The notes below the pieces were generated by a model that worked only from the letters and a program-made list of their open reading frames with translations, made no database searches and was not told where the DNA came from. Positions 52,058 through 60,648 of a stretch of 64,000 nucleotides of DNA are shown in pieces (positions within the stretch are counted from its first letter, which is position 1; each line of letters starts with the position of its first letter). The DNA is from Thioalkalivibrio paradoxus. Its GTDB lineage: Bacteria; Pseudomonadota; Gammaproteobacteria; Ectothiorhodospirales; Ectothiorhodospiraceae. Location: assembly GCA_011390565.1 (NCBI GenBank), contig JAABSC010000001.1, positions 186,001 through 250,000 of the forward strand. Direction: 5' to 3'. The position numbers and the translations under genes are program-made.

Positions 52058-53051
52058 GGATGCGACGCGCCCATTGATCCGCAAACTGCCCCAGTGCCTG
52101 AAAAGGCCGCGCGAGGTATTCCTCACTCTCGGCGGAGAGCTGTTCGGCGTTCGCCGCGAGATGCTCCACGCTGGCCCAGCCGTTGAACGGATGCGCGAGG
52201 CTCCAGTCCGGGTCGTCGATCTCGCAGTTGGGCAGACGGTAGTGGAAGGCCGGGCGTGCCTTGATGAGGTCACGTTCCACCGGTGCGGCCATGACCCGAT
52301 CCTGATCGATGTGTGCGAACAGGGGCAGGAGGTCCAGCGGGCGGTTCCGGGTCGGGTTGTATTCCAGGTAGTCGTCGATCAGTTCCGCGATGGCCGGTGC
52401 ATAGTCCGCCTGAAGCACTCTGCGTACGTAGCTTCCCGGGAACGGCCGGATATACGGGGACAGCTGCCGCGAAAGATCGATGTTTCCGGCCTTGACCAGG
52501 GCTTCGTAGAGCAGCAGGAAGGCGCGCAGGATCGAGGTGAGCCAGCCGGCGTCGAGGCGGTGCACCTCGATGTTCAGCTGCAATCCGAAGGCGTACAGCA
52601 GTGACGACTGGGTTCCCCTGGCGCCCTGCTGCTGCAGTGCACTGCGTACACGATCCATGCGCGGCAGCGCTTCGAGCGGAATCGGCGGCGCAACGATCTC
52701 GTGAGGTACCAGCTTCCCCGCCGCATCGGCAAGCCAGCGCTCGAGCCGCACGTGATCGTCGGCATCCAGTTCGATGCCCAGAGTCTGAAGGTGCTTGCGG
52801 TATTCCCGATCCTTCAGCACGCGCGCGTCGAGTTCGATCTGGAAGTCCCCGAACGTCGTGTCCCGCACGACGGTGACAAACGCGTCGATGCGGTCGAGGG
52901 TGCCCCCGAACTCCTGCTGCACCGCACGGGCCATCGTCGCAAGATCCACGCCCGCCATCTCGATCTCGACGCCGACGCGGCGCGGACGACCGTCCGTCGC
53001 GTCGGCCCAGGGCAGTTCGCGAAATTGCGTGCTCATGTGTACCTTCCCCAT
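52044..53051 (-). CDS. Amidoligase_2-type (glutamine synthetase/GCS fold) amidoligase
   Basis: RRVGVEIEMAGVDLATMARAVQQEFGG...DTTFGDFQIELDARVLK...LVPHEIVAPPIPLEALPRMDRV...FGLQLNIEVHRLDAGWLTSILRAFLLLYEAL. Confidence 0.8.
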   Translation of the reverse strand: MGKVHMSTQFRELPWADATDGRPRRVGVEIEMAGVDLATMARAVQQEFGGTLDRIDAFVTVVRDTTFGDFQIELDARVLKDREYRKHLQTLGIELDADDHVRLERWLADAAGKLVPHEIVAPPIPLEALPRMDRVRSALQQQGARGTQSSLLYAFGLQLNIEVHRLDAGWLTSILRAFLLLYEALVKAGNIDLSRQLSPYIRPFPGSYVRRVLQADYAPAIAELIDDYLEYNPTRNRPLDLLPLFAHIDQDRVMAAPVERDLIKARPAFHYRLPNCEIDDPDWSLAHPFNGWASVEHLAANAEQLSAESEEYLARPFQALGQFADQWARRIRDGF

Positions 53052-53092
53052 ACTTTGCGATCCGAGGACATGGCTACAATGGTAACGCCTTC

Positions 53093-53446
53093 ATGGATCT
53101 GATCTATCTTCACGACCTGGAAGTCGAGGCCGTCATCGGCGTCTACGCCTGGGAGCAGAGGATACGGCGTCGGCTGCGATTCGATATCGAACTGGGAACG
53201 GATACCCGGGTCGCCGGCCGGTCCGGCGATATCGCCGATACCGTCGATTACGAGGCGGTGGCCAACTGCATTCGATCGATTGCCGCCCGTGAGACCCACG
53301 TGCTTCTGGAATCCCTCGCCGAGGAAATCGCCCAGACGTTGCTCGAACGTTTTCGTGGACATTCGATACGCCTGACGGTGGGCAAGCCCGGTGCGGTGGC
53401 CGGGGTGCGCGAGGTGGGGATCCGGATCGAGCGCGGCCGCAGTTGA
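53093..53446 (+). CDS. folB: Dihydroneopterin aldolase
   Basis: MDLIYLHDLEVEAVIGVYAWEQRIRRRLRFDIELGTD; DTVDYEAVANCIRSIAARETHVLLESLAEEIAQTLLERF. Confidence 0.93.
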   Translation: MDLIYLHDLEVEAVIGVYAWEQRIRRRLRFDIELGTDTRVAGRSGDIADTVDYEAVANCIRSIAARETHVLLESLAEEIAQTLLERFRGHSIRLTVGKPGAVAGVREVGIRIERGRS

Positions 53447-53964
53447 GTCCGGGAGTCCGCAGGTTTCGGACGGCTTACGTCGGGCTCGGCAGCAACGTCG
53501 ATCCCGCGCGCCATCTGGCGCTGGCGCTGGATCAACTGGATCGGCAATTCGGGGGACTGGAATGCTCCCCGGTGTGCCAGAGTCCTGCGGCCGGCTATGC
53601 GGGTCCCGACTACTGGAACCTCTGCGTGGCCTTCGAGACCGCGCTGCCCGCGAGGGCACTGAAAACCTGCCTGAAGCAGATCGAGCAATCCCTGGGTCGC
53701 CAACCGGACGAACCGCGCCATGTGCCCAAGATCCTCGACGCCGACCTGCTGCTGCTCGGTGACGAGATCGCGTCCGAGCCGCCACTGCCCCATCCCGAGA
53801 TCCTGACCCGAGCCTACGTGCTTGGCCCAATGGCGATGTTGGTGCCCGATCTGCGGCTGCCCGGATCCCCGGTTCGGCTGGAGGATCTCTGGCGCCGTTT
53901 CGAGGGCCGGGACACGCTTCGGGTGCTGCTTCCCGACTCCGTGATCTGTCCGCGACCCCGGTAG
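53443..53964 (+). CDS. folK: 2-amino-4-hydroxy-6-hydroxymethyldihydropteridine diphosphokinase
   Basis: AYVGLGSNVDPARHLALAL, RHVPKILDADLLLLGDEI, LPHPEILTRAYVLGPM. TTG start overlapping folB stop. Confidence 0.93.
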   Translation: MSPGVRRFRTAYVGLGSNVDPARHLALALDQLDRQFGGLECSPVCQSPAAGYAGPDYWNLCVAFETALPARALKTCLKQIEQSLGRQPDEPRHVPKILDADLLLLGDEIASEPPLPHPEILTRAYVLGPMAMLVPDLRLPGSPVRLEDLWRRFEGRDTLRVLLPDSVICPRPR

Positions 53965-53984
53965 CGCTCCAAGCCTGAAACAAA

Positions 53985-54033
53985 TGCACCAGAAATGGGC
54001 ATTCTCGAGGGCTTTTTCGCTCCATTCTGGTGC
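53985..54033 (+). promoter_or_regulatory. Paired NtrC-like binding sites upstream of glnK
   Basis: Site 1 TGCACCAGAAATGGGCA (53985-54001) and site 2 GCTCCATTCTGGTGC (54019-54033). Each has one mismatch to GCAC-N7-GTGC; centres are about 33 bp apart. Confidence 0.6.
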
Positions 54034-54096
54034 GATCGCCGTTCCGGACGCCAGTCGATCGGCGCCAAACCGTTCCGACGAGGATGTCGCATCGGT

Positions 54097-54112
54097 TGGC
54101 ACGGGCCATGCA
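54097..54112 (+). promoter_or_regulatory. Sigma-54 (-24/-12) promoter for glnK-amtB
   Basis: TGGCACGGGCCATGCA, one mismatch to TGGCACGRNNNTTGCW. Confidence 0.75.
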
Positions 54113-54180
54113 AGAGGCTGTTCGTCAGCAAGACACCAAGCATCCCCTGCGGATAACACGGCTCTGTCAAAAAGGAGTGA

Positions 54181-54522
<342 letters not shown>

Positions 54523-54563
54523 CGCGCTGCGACTGAAAACACTTTCACTGGAGAAATCCGATC

Positions 54564-55811
54564 ATGGAACAGCAAGTAGCAGAACTTGCCTACGCCCTCG
54601 ATACCTTTTATTTCCTGATATCGGGTGCGTTGGTCATGTGGATGGCCGCGGGCTTCACGATGCTCGAAGCGGGCCTGGTCCGCAACAAGAGCACGGCCGA
54701 GATCCTCACCAAGAACGTCGCGCTCTATTCGATTGCGAGCGTGATGTACATGGTCGTGGGTTACAACATCATGTATAGCGACGGGATCAGCTCGATCATC
54801 CCGGGCATCGACTTCCTCATCTCGGGTGACAACACCGCGGAAGAGATGCTGGCGAGCGACGGTGACATCTACTACTCGAACCGGGCCGACTTCTTCTTCC
54901 AGGTCGTGTTCGTGGCCACCGCGATGTCGATCATTTCGGGTGCGGTCGCCGAGCGCATGAAGCTCTGGGCCTTCCTGGCCTTCGCGGTCGTGATGACCGG
55001 CTTCATCTACCCGATCCAGGGATTCTGGAGCTGGGGTGGCGGCTTCCTGTCCGAGTTGGGTTACGTCGACTACGCCGGTTCCGGCATCGTCCACTTCACG
55101 GGTGCGGTTGCGGCCCTGGCTGGTGTGTTGCTCCTCGGCGCCCGCAAGGGCAAGTACGGTCCGGACGGGCAGATCAACGCGATTCCGGGTGCGGCGCTGC
55201 CACTGGCCACCCTTGGAACCCTGATCCTCTGGCTGGGCTGGTTCGGCTTCAACGGCGGTTCCGAGCTGAAGGTTTCGGACGTCGATTCCGCGAACAACGT
55301 CGCTGCAGTGTTCACGAACACGAATCTGGCGGCTGCGGGTGGTGTGATTGCAGCCCTGATCACGTCCCGGCTGCTCTTCGGCAAGGCGGACCTGACCATG
55401 ATCCTGAACGGCGCGATCGCCGGCCTGGTCGCGATCACGGCCGATCCGTTGAGCCCGAGTCCGCTGCTCGCCGCCATCATCGGTGTCGTCGGTGGCGTGA
55501 TCGTGGTTTTCTCGATCGTCGGCCTGGACAAGCTGAAGCTCGACGACCCGGTCGGTGCGATCTCCGCGCACGGAACCGTGGGGATCTGGGGTGTCATGGC
55601 GGTCCTGCTGTCGAACAGCGATGCGACGTTCATGGGTCAGATCATCGGCCTGGGAGCGATCTTCGCCTTCGTCTTCGTCACCAGCCTGATCGTGTGGTTC
55701 ATCCTGAAGCTGGTCATGGGCATCCGTCTCTCGGAAGAGGACGAGTACGTCGGTGCCGACGTCGCCGAGTGCGGTCTCGAGGCCTACCCGGAGTTCGTCA
55801 AGAAGTCGTAA
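54564..55811 (+). CDS. amtB: Ammonium transporter
   Basis: LVMWMAAGFTMLEAGLVRNKSTAEILTKN, DYAGSGIVHFTGAVAALAG, LWLGWFGFNGGS, DPVGAISAHGTVGIWGVMAV. Confidence 0.95.
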   Translation: MEQQVAELAYALDTFYFLISGALVMWMAAGFTMLEAGLVRNKSTAEILTKNVALYSIASVMYMVVGYNIMYSDGISSIIPGIDFLISGDNTAEEMLASDGDIYYSNRADFFFQVVFVATAMSIISGAVAERMKLWAFLAFAVVMTGFIYPIQGFWSWGGGFLSELGYVDYAGSGIVHFTGAVAALAGVLLLGARKGKYGPDGQINAIPGAALPLATLGTLILWLGWFGFNGGSELKVSDVDSANNVAAVFTNTNLAAAGGVIAALITSRLLFGKADLTMILNGAIAGLVAITADPLSPSPLLAAIIGVVGGVIVVFSIVGLDKLKLDDPVGAISAHGTVGIWGVMAVLLSNSDATFMGQIIGLGAIFAFVFVTSLIVWFILKLVMGIRLSEEDEYVGADVAECGLEAYPEFVKKS

Positions 55812-55912
55812 CTCCATCGAACAGGGTGTCCGGGCCGCAGAGCCCGGACATCCGACGGAGTCTCCTCCGTCACCGACCACACAGTCTCCCAGGACTTGAA
55901 GTTGGTGGTTTG

Positions 55913-55939
55913 CGGGCGCGAAAGCGCCCGTTTTTTTTT
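55913..55939 (+). terminator. Rho-independent terminator after amtB
   Basis: CGGGCGC-GAAA-GCGCCCG stem-loop followed by nine T. Confidence 0.9.
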
Positions 55940-56072
55940 GGACGGGAGCACCCACACCGGTTTTCTGCTGCAGGCGTCGATCCGCGGGCCTCGGTTGTGT
56001 GGCGGTCGCGACATGCCCGTCGTCCGTGGGGCGCGTAGAATCGCGGCTTTGCAAATGGCGATCGGGTAGGGG

Positions 56073-56681
56073 ATGGAGCGTTTACTGGACGTCCGGAGGT
56101 TGGAAACCGAGCAGCTGGGCCCCCTCGATCTGTACCTGCAGGCCGGAGAGCTGGTGCAGATCACCGGCGCCTCGGGTTCCGGAAAATCCCTGCTGCTGCG
56201 AGCCCTGGCGGATCTGGATCCCAGTTCGGGCACGGTACGGTTGATGGGGCGGGACCGGGAACGGATCGCACCCACGGACTGGCGCCGCCAGGTCGCCTAT
56301 GTACCGGCGGAGACCGCGTGGTGGGCAGAGACGGTGCGGGAGCATTTCCCGGCCGGATGGCAACCCGATCAGGCAGCATCCTGGCTGGAGCGCTTTTCGC
56401 TGCCGGAGGAAGCTCTGGACTGGGAAATCGAGCGTCTGTCGAGTGGCGAACGCCAGCGTCTCGGCCTGCTCCGCGCATTCCTCAACCGACCGCGAATCCT
56501 GTTGCTCGATGAACCCACCGCCAACCTCGACCTGGAGAACACCCGGCGCATCGAACGCGCGGTCCGCAGTTACCTGGCCGAGACGGAAGCCGGCGCGCTC
56601 TGGGTCAGCCACGATACCCTCCAGCGCGGCCGTCTCGGGGGGCGCGTGCTCGAGATCCGCGACCGCAGGATGGTGGCATGA
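56073..56681 (+). CDS. fetA: ABC transporter ATP-binding protein (FetA-like)
   Basis: Walker A GASGSGKSLLLRAL, LSSGERQRLGLLRAFLNRPRILLLDEPTANLD; paired with a FetB-like permease. Confidence 0.82.
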   Translation: MERLLDVRRLETEQLGPLDLYLQAGELVQITGASGSGKSLLLRALADLDPSSGTVRLMGRDRERIAPTDWRRQVAYVPAETAWWAETVREHFPAGWQPDQAASWLERFSLPEEALDWEIERLSSGERQRLGLLRAFLNRPRILLLDEPTANLDLENTRRIERAVRSYLAETEAGALWVSHDTLQRGRLGGRVLEIRDRRMVA

Positions 56682-57481
56682 GCGTAATCAGCCTGAGTGC
56701 ACTGGATCTGACGCTGGCGGCGCTGCTGGTACTGGCGCTCGCGGGTCTCACGTTATGGGCGCGCCTGGCGGTGGGTCGCAGCCTGCTGATCGCGTCTGTA
56801 CGCACCGTACTGCAGCTGTTGCTGGTCGGGCTCGTGCTCCAGACCCTGTTCGATCACGCGCAGCTCGGCTGGGTGGCATTGATGGCCGCCGTGATGCTGC
56901 TCGTCGCGGGCTACGAGGTGATGGCGCGACAGGAGCGGCGCTTCGCCGGGATCTGGGGCTACGGTATCGGGACCGCGACCATGTTCGTGTCAGCCTTCGC
57001 GGTCACGGTGCTGGCGTTGACGACCATGGTCGGCCCTTCTCCATGGTGGGAGCCCCAGTACGCAATTCCGCTTCTGGGCATGTTGCTCGGCAACACCATG
57101 ACCGGGATTGCCCTGGGCCTGGATCGCTTGACGCAGGCCGTGTGGCGGGAACGACGGGTGATCGAGGGGCGTCTGGCGCTCGGCGACTCCTGGCTCTGCG
57201 CCACGTCCACGATGCGCCGCGAGGCCGCGCGCAGCGGTCTCATGCCGACGATCAACGCGATGGCAGCGGCCGGTGTCGTCAGCCTGCCAGGGATGATGAC
57301 GGGGCAGATCCTGGCGGGCGTGGCACCGGTCGAGGCGGTGAAATACCAGATTCTGATCATGTTCCTGATCGCCGCCGGCACTGGATTCGGGGCATTGGGA
57401 GCGGTCTGGCTGGCTTCGGTCCGCCTGTTCGACCACCGCTCGCGCCTGCGCCTGGACCGCCTGCATCCGGGGCGTCGTTAA
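56678..57481 (+). CDS. fetB: FetB-like (UPF0014) ABC transporter permease
   Basis: SVRTVLQLLLVGLVLQTLF, PLLGMLLGNTMTGIALGLDRL, EAARSGLMPTINAMAAAGVVSLPGMMTGQILAGVAPVEAVKYQILIMFLI. Confidence 0.88.
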   Translation: MSVISLSALDLTLAALLVLALAGLTLWARLAVGRSLLIASVRTVLQLLLVGLVLQTLFDHAQLGWVALMAAVMLLVAGYEVMARQERRFAGIWGYGIGTATMFVSAFAVTVLALTTMVGPSPWWEPQYAIPLLGMLLGNTMTGIALGLDRLTQAVWRERRVIEGRLALGDSWLCATSTMRREAARSGLMPTINAMAAAGVVSLPGMMTGQILAGVAPVEAVKYQILIMFLIAAGTGFGALGAVWLASVRLFDHRSRLRLDRLHPGRR

Positions 57482-57487
57482 CGAAAT

Positions 57488-57570
57488 GATATAGCCACGG
57501 AAGAACACGGAAACACATGGAAAAGGGAGGTCGTTCGATATGTCCGTGTGCTTCCGCGGCTCACCTTTTC
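57488..57570. repeat. Dispersed palindromic intergenic repeat, copy C
   Basis: GATATAGCCACGGAAGAACACGGAAACACATGGAA...TGTCCGTGTGCTTCCGCGGCTCACCTTTTC. Confidence 0.75.
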
Positions 57571-57611
57571 CTCTCAGCGGTGTTGCGCGGCCACGCCAGT
57601 GAGGGGCACCT

Positions 57612-58934
57612 TCAGGCGAGGTTTTTCACGAACACCCGCGAGTTGCGCGCCTGGTTGTAGAGGGCCTGGCGCTTGGGTGGCAGGTCGGCGATGTTGCCCT
57701 GGTGGTATCCGCGTTCCTGGAACCACTGGGCGGTACGCGTCGTCAGCACGAACACCTTGCGATGGCCGCGCCGGAGCGCCAGTGCCTCCATGTGTTCCAG
57801 GATCTGGTCCCCCCTGCCGCTGCCCCGGTAGTCCGTGTGCAGCGCAAGACAGGCGATTTCGGCCGCACCGGTTTCGGGGAAGGTGTACAGGGCCGCCGTG
57901 CCGATGATCAGCCCGTCGGCGTCGAGGACACGGAAGCAATCGATCTCCAGCTCCAGATGCTCGCGCGATCGCCGCACGAGGATGCCCTCGTTCTCCAGGG
58001 GCTGCAGCAGGTCGAAAATGCCGCCCACGTCATCGACGGTGGCGGCGCGCAGCTTTTCCACCGGCTCGCGACTCACCAGCGTCCCGATCCCCCGGCGTGA
58101 AAACAGCTCGATCAGGAGGCCGCCGTCGATATGACGGTCGATGAGATGGACGCGGAGGTCGCGCACCGTGCACACCTCGATCGCGCTGCGAAGATGGCCC
58201 GACAGCTCTTCGGGAAGCGCCTGTCCTCCCGTCAGCAGGGCTTCGGCGGAGGGCACCGTGAGCTGAGCGAGATTGCGTCCCTGCGCGTCCCGGAGCGGGC
58301 CCGCCTCGGTCAGGAAGATGAGCTTGTGCGCGCGCAGGGCGACCGCGACCTGCGTCGCGACGTCCTCGCCCGAGAGGTTGAATACCTCTCCGGTGGGCGA
58401 ATAGCCCAAGGGGGAGAGGAGTACGATCTGGCCGTCATCGAGCAGACGTTCGATCGCGCGCGTGTCCACCCGACGCACCTCACCGGTGAACTGGAAGTCG
58501 ACGCCGTCGCGCACGCCGAGCGGACGCGCGGTCACGAAGTTGCCGCTGGCCACCCGCAGTCGCGTACCGGCGACACTGGGGCTGCCGAGATTGCGTGACA
58601 GCAGCCCCTCGATATGGAGCCGCAAGCGTCCCACGGCGTCGCATACGGCCTCCAGGGCTTCGCCGTCCGTGACCCTCAGGCCCTGGGCGTAGTGCGGGGT
58701 CAGTTCACGCTCGCGCAGGCGTGCCTCGATCTGCGGTCGGGCTCCGTGCACGAGTACGACGCGTGAGCCCAGCGCGCGAAGTTGCGCGATGTCGCGCAGC
58801 AATGCCGGGAACGCATCCGTCTGCGCGGCCTCTCCGGCAATTGCGATGACCATGGTCCGGTCGCGATGCGCCGAAACGTACGGCACGGCAGCGCGAAACC
58901 AGTCAAGTCCTCTCTGTTGCTGATCGTTGTCCAT
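57612..58934 (-). CDS. argA: Amino-acid N-acetyltransferase (N-acetylglutamate synthase)
   Basis: AAK-like domain (VVLVHGARPQIEARLRER) plus GNAT domain (IACLALHTDYRGSGRGDQILEHMEALALRRG). Confidence 0.95.
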   Translation of the reverse strand: MDNDQQQRGLDWFRAAVPYVSAHRDRTMVIAIAGEAAQTDAFPALLRDIAQLRALGSRVVLVHGARPQIEARLRERELTPHYAQGLRVTDGEALEAVCDAVGRLRLHIEGLLSRNLGSPSVAGTRLRVASGNFVTARPLGVRDGVDFQFTGEVRRVDTRAIERLLDDGQIVLLSPLGYSPTGEVFNLSGEDVATQVAVALRAHKLIFLTEAGPLRDAQGRNLAQLTVPSAEALLTGGQALPEELSGHLRSAIEVCTVRDLRVHLIDRHIDGGLLIELFSRRGIGTLVSREPVEKLRAATVDDVGGIFDLLQPLENEGILVRRSREHLELEIDCFRVLDADGLIIGTAALYTFPETGAAEIACLALHTDYRGSGRGDQILEHMEALALRRGHRKVFVLTTRTAQWFQERGYHQGNIADLPPKRQALYNQARNSRVFVKNLA

Positions 58935-59091
58935 CTGTTCGCATGCCGCCTTGCCGGACTCCCGAGGTTCCTCTGCATTCTGCCCGAGTTTGCCCCGTGC
59001 TCACAGCCGTATCGCGACCGGCCTGCCTCTGCACTGCATTTTCGCCCGTGCAATCCCATACACTGTGAACAGGCGAAACGGAGATCGATCC

Positions 59092-59469
59092 ATGAAGTCC
59101 ATTGCTGTGGCACTGATCCTCGGGGTGGTCGCCTTCGTGGCGCCTGCCCAGGCCGTCGACGTCTGCGACTGCAGAGGGTATGCGGGTCCCGGTGGCCCCT
59201 GTTATGCGGGCCCGGGCGGCCCTGCTTACGCCGGGCCCGGCGGTCCGGCTTATTCGGGGCCGGGCGGGCCGTGCTATCGCGGCCCCGGAAGCCCTCGCTA
59301 CGATGGCCCCGGGGGTGCCGAGTACAGGGGGCCCGGGGGTCCGGCGTATGACGGACCTGGGGGGGCCGCTTTCGCCGGGGCGGGTGGCGCCTGTTATGCG
59401 GGCGTCGGCGGACCGTGTTACCCCGGGCCCGGTGGCGACCTGCGCAACTGCCCCGCGATCTGCGAATAG
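59092..59469 (+). CDS. Small secreted GPGGPxYx-repeat protein (silk-like, Cys/Tyr-rich)
   Basis: Signal peptide MKSIAVALILGVVAFVAPAQA; CDC motif; 11 tandem 8-aa units; terminal CPAIC. ATG preceded by GGAG. Confidence 0.8.
   Translation: MKSIAVALILGVVAFVAPAQAVDVCDCRGYAGPGGPCYAGPGGPAYAGPGGPAYSGPGGPCYRGPGSPRYDGPGGAEYRGPGGPAYDGPGGAAFAGAGGACYAGVGGPCYPGPGGDLRNCPAICE
59185..59448 (+). repeat. 11 x 24-bp in-frame tandem repeat encoding GPGGPxYx
   Basis: Unit peptides: GPGGPCYA, GPGGPAYA, GPGGPAYS, GPGGPCYR, GPGSPRYD, GPGGAEYR, GPGGPAYD, GPGGAAFA, GAGGACYA, GVGGPCYP, GPGGDLRN. Confidence 0.9.
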
Positions 59470-59475
59470 CCGCGT

Positions 59476-60645
59476 GTGAACGGTCCGATTCCCGTTCTGG
59501 CGCACCGCGAGGACCGCGCGGCTGACGGCCTTCGGATTCGTGCGGCAGGCCTGGACGACCTCGAGGATCTGCTCGCGCTGGAACAGGCCTGCTTCCAGGG
59601 CGATCGCATCTCGCGCAGGCAGTTCCGCTACCTGCTGACGCGCGGCAACGCTCGGACGCTGGTCGCCACCGAGGCCCGTCTCCCCGGGCTTCTCGGGTAC
59701 GTGATGGTGTTGTTCAGTCGCGGTACGTCCCTCGCTCGCCTGTACTCGATCGCGGTCCGTGCCTCTGCGCGGGGGCGTGGCGTCGGGCGCAGGCTGGTGG
59801 AGGCGGCCGAGGCCGCGGCCCGGGACGAGGCCAGCGCCGATCTGCGCCTCGAGGTGCGCCGTGACAATACCGCGAGCCTCGCGCTGTTCCGGCAGATGGG
59901 GTACCGGGAATTTGGCACGATCGAGGATTATTACGAGGACCACATGGGGGCCCTGCGGCTGCAGAAGTCGCTGGCGCCGGGTCCGGATCCCGAACTGGTA
60001 CGCACGCCCTATTACGCCCAGACGCTGGATTTCACCTGCGGGCCCGCAGCGCTGATGATGGCCATGCGTGCGGTGGATCCGGAACTGAAACTCGACCGGC
60101 GGCTGGAACTGCGTGTCTGGCGCGAGGCGACCACCATCTTCATGACATCGGGGCACGGTGGCTGCGGTCCCTATGGCCTGGCCCTCGCGGCGGCCAACCG
60201 GGGTCACGAGGTCGAGCTGCTGGTGCGTGACAGCGGCGTGGCGTTCTTCGATTCGGTACGCAGCGCGGAGAAGAAGCGGGTGATGCAGCTGGTGCAGGAA
60301 GAGATGGTGGAGGAACTGGAGTGCCTCGGGGTGCCGATCCTGCAGGGTCCGGTGAATGTCGCTGCGCTCGAGGCGCGATTCAACGCGGGCCGTGTCCCGG
60401 TGGTGCTGATCAGCAGCGTGCGCATCTACGCCGAACGGTTTCCGCACTGGGTCACGGTCACCGGCTTCGACGATCGTTTCATATACGTGCACGATCCGCT
60501 GGTGGACGTGGAGGAGGGCGAGCGGGCCCTGGACTCCGTGAACATGCCGATTCTGCGCCGCGATTTCGAGCGCATGGCGCGCTATGGCCGCGCAGGTCTT
60601 CAGGCGGCCGTGATCGTTGGACCCCGTCGCAGAGAGGCGTCGTGA
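59476..60645 (+). CDS. GNAT N-acetyltransferase fused to C39-like peptidase domain
   Basis: GNAT motif (SIAVRASARGRGVGRRLVEAAEAAA); peptidase segment TPYYAQTLDFTCGPAALMMAM plus HWVTVTGFDDRFIYVHDP (candidate Q/C/H/D residues). Confidence 0.85.
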   Translation: MNGPIPVLAHREDRAADGLRIRAAGLDDLEDLLALEQACFQGDRISRRQFRYLLTRGNARTLVATEARLPGLLGYVMVLFSRGTSLARLYSIAVRASARGRGVGRRLVEAAEAAARDEASADLRLEVRRDNTASLALFRQMGYREFGTIEDYYEDHMGALRLQKSLAPGPDPELVRTPYYAQTLDFTCGPAALMMAMRAVDPELKLDRRLELRVWREATTIFMTSGHGGCGPYGLALAAANRGHEVELLVRDSGVAFFDSVRSAEKKRVMQLVQEEMVEELECLGVPILQGPVNVAALEARFNAGRVPVVLISSVRIYAERFPHWVTVTGFDDRFIYVHDPLVDVEEGERALDSVNMPILRRDFERMARYGRAGLQAAVIVGPRRREAS

Positions 60646-60648
60646 ATC

